The notes under the pieces were generated by a model that was not told the origin of the DNA, ran no database searches, and saw only the letters and a program-made list of their open reading frames with translations. Source: Nocardia alba NBRC 108234 (GTDB taxonomy: Bacteria > Actinomycetota > Actinomycetes > Mycobacteriales > Mycobacteriaceae). From it: a stretch of DNA of 64,000 nucleotides. The position numbers and the translations under genes were made by a program. Below, piece after piece: positions 59,260-64,000 of this stretch (within the stretch, counting starts at the first letter, position 1; each line of letters opens with the position of its first letter). The DNA is taken from positions 1,178,001 through 1,242,000 of the forward strand of contig NZ_BDAX01000002.1 of NCBI RefSeq assembly GCF_001612665.1, read 5' to 3'.

Positions 59260-62043
59260 GTGTCGCTGCACTGGCCGTCCGAGTTACGGCTGCTCACCTA
59301 CGTCATCGGGCAGGTCTGGCCCGACGGCGACGAGGACAAGATGTTCGCCATGGCCCAGGGCTGGCTCGACGCCGCCGCTGTCATGGAGTCGAGCGTCGCT
59401 CCCGCGCTGCGCGCTGCCGAACAACAAGCACTGCGTGGCTATGTCAGTGGCAGCGGGCGCGCTTTCATCGCCACCGAACTCGACAAACTGGTGGTCGGCG
59501 AGCAGTCGATCGAGCAGCTGGCCGCCAACTTCCGCCAGATCGGTACGTCCACACGGCATGCGGCGACCACCATCGAAGAGACCAAGATCATGATCATCTT
59601 GTCGGTCACGATGCTTGCCGCGCAGATCGCCGGCGCGTGGTTGTGGCCGCCGACCGCGCCCGCGGTCGAGGCCGCGGCGATCGGTGCCACGCGCGCGACG
59701 GTGTACCGGGTGAGCAATCGCGCGCTCGCGGTCATCGGCGAGATCCCGCATCTGGGTGAGCAATTGGTGAAGGTACTGCGCTATCTACCACGGTTGTCCG
59801 ATGAGCCGGGACGCGTCGCGCGCATTCTCGCCCAGCGACCGACCGCTGTGGCCGCCAGAGCGACTCCTGGTCTCTACGAGGGTTTCGTCGGCGCCGGACT
59901 ACGCGGCACCACCGCGCGCGCGTTGGCCGAGCTGCCCGCCGACACCGTGAAGTTCTTGCTGGAGAAGGGCATCAACAACGTCATCGTCTCCGGCGGGCTC
60001 GACGTGATGGTCCAGGGCATTCAGCTGGCCGAGGGTCACCGCGACGAGTTCAACACCACCGAACTCGGAATGTCGATCGCGGCCTCGGTCGGCGGGTGGT
60101 ACGCGGGCGCGCTCGTCGCGACCCATGTCGGCCGTTTCGGGGCCAAGTTCCTCACCGGGCTCGGCAAGGATCCCACGGCTGGGCTGTGGGGCGCCGGCCT
60201 CGGGATGGCGGCCGGCACCGTGCCGACCGTGGTATCCACCCTGGTCGGCGGTGGGATCGCGGCGGGCTTCACCGGGTCGTTCGATCCGACCGTCGGCTTG
60301 ATCGGCGCATTGTCGGCCAACTCGATCATGGGTCTGCAACGCGGCTACATCGGCATGCGTGGACTCGAGCCGGCCGCGACACGCGGCGATGACGGGGTGA
60401 TCATCGCGACCGACCGCGCCCTCGGCAGAACCCGGACGGACGGCGGCGCGGGCTCGGCCGACCAGCCCGATGGCAATGGCCGGCCGACCACGCTGGCCCA
60501 ACCACCAGAGGCACCGACGAAGTCGACCTCGGAGTTGATCCAGGAGGTTCGCGCCCGCGACGTGTCGGGATATCGGGAGGCCCGCGACCGAGATCACGCG
60601 GCCATGCGATCGGATACCCCACCCGCGCAACCACGCGCGCACCGCGATGCCCATCTTGCCGAGCAGCGGAGCACGATCAGCGAATTGTCGCGCAGTCAGC
60701 GGGCCGTGCTCAACGCCGAGCTCGATCAGGTCCGGGCGCGCAGTAGAGCGACAACGCCCGACGACCCCGCATTGACCTTCGCCACTGAGCGACTCGGAGC
60801 GGCACAACTGGCCGACGCTCGTGTTCGCTCCGATGTCGAACGTGCCCTGTCTGATTCCGCCGCCCCGGCCCCGGTCTCCGCCTCGCGCGCCCGAACCGAT
60901 GCCGAGGCGTCGGACACCATCGCATCGACCGAGCTGCCGCCACACCGACGGGCAGAGTCGGGCGAGGACCAGGCGATCACTCCCGCACCGCGACGTGACA
61001 CCGACATGCCGGAGGACAGCGCGGACGTCGCCGGATCCGAAACCACACCGCCACAACGCGATAGAGCCAGCTCTTCGCACCACGAGTCGCACGCTCGACG
61101 CCGTTCCACCGACGACGGCTCCGCCGAACACGACTCGACCGGTGATCGTCGCCGCTCGACCGACGACGACTCGACTGCCGAATCCGCACCGCGTCGGAGC
61201 ACTGCCGACGACTCCACCGACGCGCCGCTCTCGCGCGCAGCCGAGGCAGAACTCGCCAACGCCGACGGCCGCATCGCCGATCTCAAAGCCGCGCAAGTCA
61301 ATTCGGCCCGAGCGCTGGACCAAGCCAACGCCCGAGGTCTCGAGCAGGCGACTACGCGCCGGGACCTGGCGCGTGCGGACTTGGCGCACGCCAAGCGCCT
61401 CAACGACGCCGACAACGAGATGCTCGTCCGGCGGCGCGGTGATGAAGAGTCCGCCCCGGACGAACTCAGGCCGACGATGCGTGCTGCCATCACCGACCTC
61501 GAACGCCAGATCGCCGCCCGTGACCGCCATATCGACGATACCGCCGCCCGCGTCGCGATCGCCGAGCAGCAGCTGAGCACTGTGCGCGCCCCGCTCGACC
61601 GGGCGGCCGACGAGCAGGACCGGGCGATGGCCGCGGCGCGCAAGGCCGTCGGCGACCTGCCGAGTCCGAGTCGCGGCGAAGGTGAACAGTTCACGAACCA
61701 CGCCGCGCGACTGCGCGCGGAGCTCGACGAATTGACCACGACCCACGACAATTGGCGCATCGAATCCGGTGTCGCCCAACGCCGAATCGAGGCCGAACTG
61801 GCCGCGCTCGACGCGAGCTCGCGCACCGAACGAAGCATGATCGACGGCGGCTACATGAGCGGCAAACCACGCCCGCGCAAGCTCCCGCTCGACCACACCA
61901 TGCCGGATCCGTTCAGCGCCCCGCTCCCACCGGCGGGTTTCGACTTCTGGCTGACAGGGGGCCCCGATGCACAACCCACTCCACTCCCCACCGACGACGA
62001 GCATCCAGACCCCGAGCCCGACCAACCGCCCGAACCCGACTGA
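59260..62043 (+). CDS. CpnT-like N-terminal domain protein with low-complexity and coiled-coil C-terminus, 927 residues
   Basis: The GTG at 59260 begins LHWPSELRLLTYVIGQVWPD, matching the openings of the giant protein and the 794-residue protein. The LWPPTAPAVEAAAIG segment (about 128-142) is the CpnT-like hallmark. A Gly-rich hydrophobic region (about 270-360) follows. From about residue 400 the chain is low-complexity (Thr/Asp/Arg/Pro), including repeated RRRSTDDGS-like blocks near 605-650. A charged coiled coil (about 660-860) follows, and then a Pro/Asp-rich end. No catalytic toxin domain is recognisable. The next gene starts inside its last 25 codons, so they are coupled. Confidence 0.83.
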   Translation: MSLHWPSELRLLTYVIGQVWPDGDEDKMFAMAQGWLDAAAVMESSVAPALRAAEQQALRGYVSGSGRAFIATELDKLVVGEQSIEQLAANFRQIGTSTRHAATTIEETKIMIILSVTMLAAQIAGAWLWPPTAPAVEAAAIGATRATVYRVSNRALAVIGEIPHLGEQLVKVLRYLPRLSDEPGRVARILAQRPTAVAARATPGLYEGFVGAGLRGTTARALAELPADTVKFLLEKGINNVIVSGGLDVMVQGIQLAEGHRDEFNTTELGMSIAASVGGWYAGALVATHVGRFGAKFLTGLGKDPTAGLWGAGLGMAAGTVPTVVSTLVGGGIAAGFTGSFDPTVGLIGALSANSIMGLQRGYIGMRGLEPAATRGDDGVIIATDRALGRTRTDGGAGSADQPDGNGRPTTLAQPPEAPTKSTSELIQEVRARDVSGYREARDRDHAAMRSDTPPAQPRAHRDAHLAEQRSTISELSRSQRAVLNAELDQVRARSRATTPDDPALTFATERLGAAQLADARVRSDVERALSDSAAPAPVSASRARTDAEASDTIASTELPPHRRAESGEDQAITPAPRRDTDMPEDSADVAGSETTPPQRDRASSSHHESHARRRSTDDGSAEHDSTGDRRRSTDDDSTAESAPRRSTADDSTDAPLSRAAEAELANADGRIADLKAAQVNSARALDQANARGLEQATTRRDLARADLAHAKRLNDADNEMLVRRRGDEESAPDELRPTMRAAITDLERQIAARDRHIDDTAARVAIAEQQLSTVRAPLDRAADEQDRAMAAARKAVGDLPSPSRGEGEQFTNHAARLRAELDELTTTHDNWRIESGVAQRRIEAELAALDASSRTERSMIDGGYMSGKPRPRKLPLDHTMPDPFSAPLPPAGFDFWLTGGPDAQPTPLPTDDEHPDPEPDQPPEPD

Positions 62044-63187
62044 TGACCCGGACTTCGCCTTCACCTTGCGCGCGGAACCGGTCGCGACGGCCCCGTCCGA
62101 TCCCCTCGCCGACGCGCACCGCACCGCGACCCGACTCGCCACGTCGATCACCGACATCGTGATCACCGCCGGTCCCCCACAGTGGCGTTCACTGCACATC
62201 AGCACCTCGGTCACCACCACCACGATCACCGCCGACGCGGTCTTCACCACTGCCGACAACCGGGCCTTCGAAGTCGAACTCCCTACCGAGGCAATCGAAT
62301 TGATTCAGGTTCTGCGGCTGGCGACCATCGCTCTGCGGAACTATCCCTGGTGGTACGCGGCCATCGAACGCGACGACTCGGCCGCGATCACCTACGACTT
62401 CGGCTACGGCGAACATCCCTTCCCCCCCGAACGTCTACTTCCCGCCACGGCCTACCGCGCCGATCTCGCGGTCTACCCGCGTGAACGGCTGCCGGTCTGG
62501 TTGGCCGCCCACCTGGCCGTCGACGACGGGTGGCGAGTGGGACCGACCCTGGCCGCTGCCCGCGCCGACCCGGCGGCGGTCGCGACGGCGGTCCGGTTTC
62601 TCGCACCGACGACCCTTTTCGCACGATGGAGCGTCCTCGCGGCCGCCGCGGTCACCGTCGGAAGTATGTGGGGTCCACGGATTCTCGGATCATCCGCGGT
62701 TTTCGAAGCGTCCGACGGCGGGGGCGCGACGCTGTCGCTGCTGCCACGCGGGCGTGCGGTGCTCTCGGGCGGGCTGTGGAACGCGCGAGAACTCGACGAC
62801 GCCTACCACAGCGGTGGTGCCATGCCCCGATTCTTCACCGGCGCCCCGGACTGGCTCGACCTGAGCGTGCTCAATCCACGCGCGCTCACCGGCGAGATGT
62901 CGTTCTGCTACTGGTGGGACGGGTCCGGGTGGGCGTGCGGCCAGTCGCCGGACCCCACGACCATCGGACCGGCGATTCCCGGTATGTGGACCCCGCGCAC
63001 GGTCGTCGATATCGTGTGCGCCGTCCTCGGCCCGACGGCGGTCCGATCAGCGGTGGCGACGCTGGTCGAGGCGGCCGAGTCCGGCACGGTGACCCGCGAG
63101 ATCGGTTGCGCCGCCTTCGACATCGCCCCCGATGCCGAGACCGACACCGCGTGGGGGCAGCTCGCGCTCGCCGGGGTCACCCGATGA
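61967..63187 (+). CDS. Unknown T7SS-associated protein, 406 residues (paralogue of the protein at 17583-18728)
   Basis: The ATG at 61967 has AGGGGG five bases upstream and overlaps the CpnT-like gene by 77 nt. A TTG at 62066 is a possible alternative. It shares the landmarks of the copy next to eccC: YDFGYGEHPFPPERLL, YPRERLPVWLAAHL, RAVLSGGLWNARELDDAY, MSFCYWWDGSGW and ESGTVTREI. The N-terminal 40 residues are Pro/Thr-rich and probably flexible. There is no signal peptide or membrane helix. Its position in both copies of the WXG100/CpnT-like module argues for a dedicated partner such as an immunity protein or chaperone. This is inference. Confidence 0.8.
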   Translation: MHNPLHSPPTTSIQTPSPTNRPNPTDDPDFAFTLRAEPVATAPSDPLADAHRTATRLATSITDIVITAGPPQWRSLHISTSVTTTTITADAVFTTADNRAFEVELPTEAIELIQVLRLATIALRNYPWWYAAIERDDSAAITYDFGYGEHPFPPERLLPATAYRADLAVYPRERLPVWLAAHLAVDDGWRVGPTLAAARADPAAVATAVRFLAPTTLFARWSVLAAAAVTVGSMWGPRILGSSAVFEASDGGGATLSLLPRGRAVLSGGLWNARELDDAYHSGGAMPRFFTGAPDWLDLSVLNPRALTGEMSFCYWWDGSGWACGQSPDPTTIGPAIPGMWTPRTVVDIVCAVLGPTAVRSAVATLVEAAESGTVTREIGCAAFDIAPDAETDTAWGQLALAGVTR

Positions 63188-63205
63188 TTCGGCACCGATC
63201 CCGCA

Positions 63206-63559
63206 CTAGCCCAACTGATCTCGCAGACCCTTGATCGTCGCGAGCAGGTCGTCCAGCGGCGGCGGCGCCTGCTCCTCGGGGATCACCGCGCCCATCAGCG
63301 CGGTCGACTTCGCGGCCACGTCGAGCACCGCCGTACGCGATGCCTCGGTGACCGCGGCCGCGATCTCGGCGAAACCGAGCGCGCCGATATCGCCGCCGAA
63401 CTTGATGTCGACGGCGATCCCGTCGGCGTTCACCGTTACCCGAACCCGCCGACGACTCGCGGTGCCGACGCCGACGAGTTGGGTGCGTTCTTCCTGAATT
63501 CGGTTGAGGTCGGCCATCTTCGCTTGAAAGTCGGTGACCACCTTGGCGAAATCATCCAC
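63206..63559 (-). CDS. YbaB/EbfC-family-like protein, 117 residues
   Basis: A small helix-strand-helix protein: an N-terminal helix (DFQAKMADLNRIQEERTQL), a central three-stranded region RRRVRVTVNADGIAVDIKFG, and a C-terminal helix (AAAVTEASRTAVLDVAAK). This is the YbaB/EbfC plan, including the V-x-V-n-A-x-G-x-v-x-x-i block. Such proteins bind DNA in some bacteria. Actinobacterial ESX loci often carry divergent members whose role is not settled. It starts 29 nt after a second, related gene. Confidence 0.78.
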   Translation of the reverse strand: MDDFAKVVTDFQAKMADLNRIQEERTQLVGVGTASRRRVRVTVNADGIAVDIKFGGDIGALGFAEIAAAVTEASRTAVLDVAAKSTALMGAVIPEEQAPPPLDDLLATIKGLRDQLG

Positions 63560-63588
63560 GCGCAGGCTCCTTTCGGCCCAGATCGAGG

Positions 63589-64000
63589 TCAGCGATCCAG
63601 AATTCGGTGGCGGTCGTCGGGTTGTTCGACGTTGGTCGACGGTGCGGTCAGCGGCGCGCGCAGTGGCTGTGGCATCTGCGCGCGGAAGGCGGCGAGGTCG
63701 GGGAACAGGTCGGTGATCTGCGGCAGGCTGTTCGCGCGCGTGGTCAGCGGCGCGAGCAACCGGGCCTTCTCGGTTTCGACCTCGGCGGCCGCTACCTGCG
63801 CGGCCTTCACCGTCGCTCTGGCGATCTGGCCGAAGCTCACACCGCGGAGTTCGTCGGCGTAGACCGTCTCGATGATCGACCCGGACGCGTTGACCGTCAC
63901 CGTGATTCGGCCGTGTTCGGCCGAGGCGGTCGCGGTCAACGCCGCTACGGCACCACGTATTCCCGCCATTCGGCCGAGTGTCTCGGTGACCGAGTCGAAA
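63589..64000 (-). CDS. YbaB/EbfC-family-like protein, N-terminus beyond the window edge
   Basis: The frame stays open from 63589 to the right edge, with FDSVTETLGRMAGIRGAVAA before the first Met codon, so the ATG at 63969 is probably internal. The core GRITVTVNASGSIIETVYAD and the helix AQIARATVKAAQVAAAEVE-type segment (GQIARATVKAAQVAAAEVET) match the neighbouring YbaB-like protein. The C-terminus is a Pro/Thr-rich tail. It lies upstream in the same minus-strand unit as 63206-63559, so the operon begins outside the window. Confidence 0.72.
   Translation of the reverse strand, partial: FDSVTETLGRMAGIRGAVAALTATASAEHGRITVTVNASGSIIETVYADELRGVSFGQIARATVKAAQVAAAEVETEKARLLAPLTTRANSLPQITDLFPDLAAFRAQMPQPLRAPLTAPSTNVEQPDDRHRILDR

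Noticed and set aside
58930..63190. Toxin catalytic domain at the C-terminus of the 927-residue CpnT-like protein
   Set aside because: I looked for nuclease, NADase or deaminase motifs and saw only low-complexity, coiled-coil and Pro/Asp-rich sequence.

Overview
The window is GC-rich throughout, with strong G/C preference at third codon positions. It carries type VII secretion (ESX) genes and WXG100/CpnT-like substrates, which points to a mycolic-acid actinobacterium. A Nocardia-like organism is my best inference, not a demonstrated identification. I see no rRNA, tRNA, CRISPR array or insertion sequence.

Left edge (1-6534, minus strand): a tightly packed five-gene operon. In transcription order it encodes a SAM methyltransferase, a fused ThiF/E1-like plus nitroreductase protein (Rv1355c type), a GNAT-like protein, a small beta-rich protein and an MMPL/RND transporter cut by the window edge. 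The first two junctions are 4-nt GTGA/ATGA overlaps. It looks like an uncharacterised small-molecule or modified-peptide locus with its own exporter. A short low-GC leader, a TetR remnant and an amine-dehydrogenase-like oxidoreductase gene follow (6535-8587).

T7SS core (8629-18728): eccA on the minus strand diverges from eccD-mycP-eccC on the plus strand. No eccB or eccE lies in the window. A gene of unknown family follows eccC.

Substrate operon (52667-18735, minus strand): a Gly/Pro-rich WXG-type protein, then one uninterrupted 9,769-codon gene (about 29.3 kb), then a 794-residue CpnT-like protein and a WXG100 protein. The giant product has a CpnT-like T7SS N-terminus, a disordered linker and a complete SecA-like DEAD motor core. 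Five calpain-like cysteine protease domains follow, all with Asp where calpains have Asn, plus two inactivated calpain domains, eight half-length calpain-like repeats, an OTU-like cysteine protease domain and three tandem helical repeats. A histidine kinase/response regulator pair lies directly upstream on the same strand.

Right part (54964-64000): a small coiled-coil protein, a DHA2-type MFS exporter coupled to aspartate ammonia-lyase, and then a second T7SS substrate module on the plus strand. That module is a WXG100 protein, a CpnT-like protein and a paralogue of the gene next to eccC. Two YbaB/EbfC-like genes, the last truncated by the window edge, close the window. The same three-gene substrate module (WXG100, CpnT-like, unknown partner) therefore occurs twice, flanking the giant multi-protease gene.
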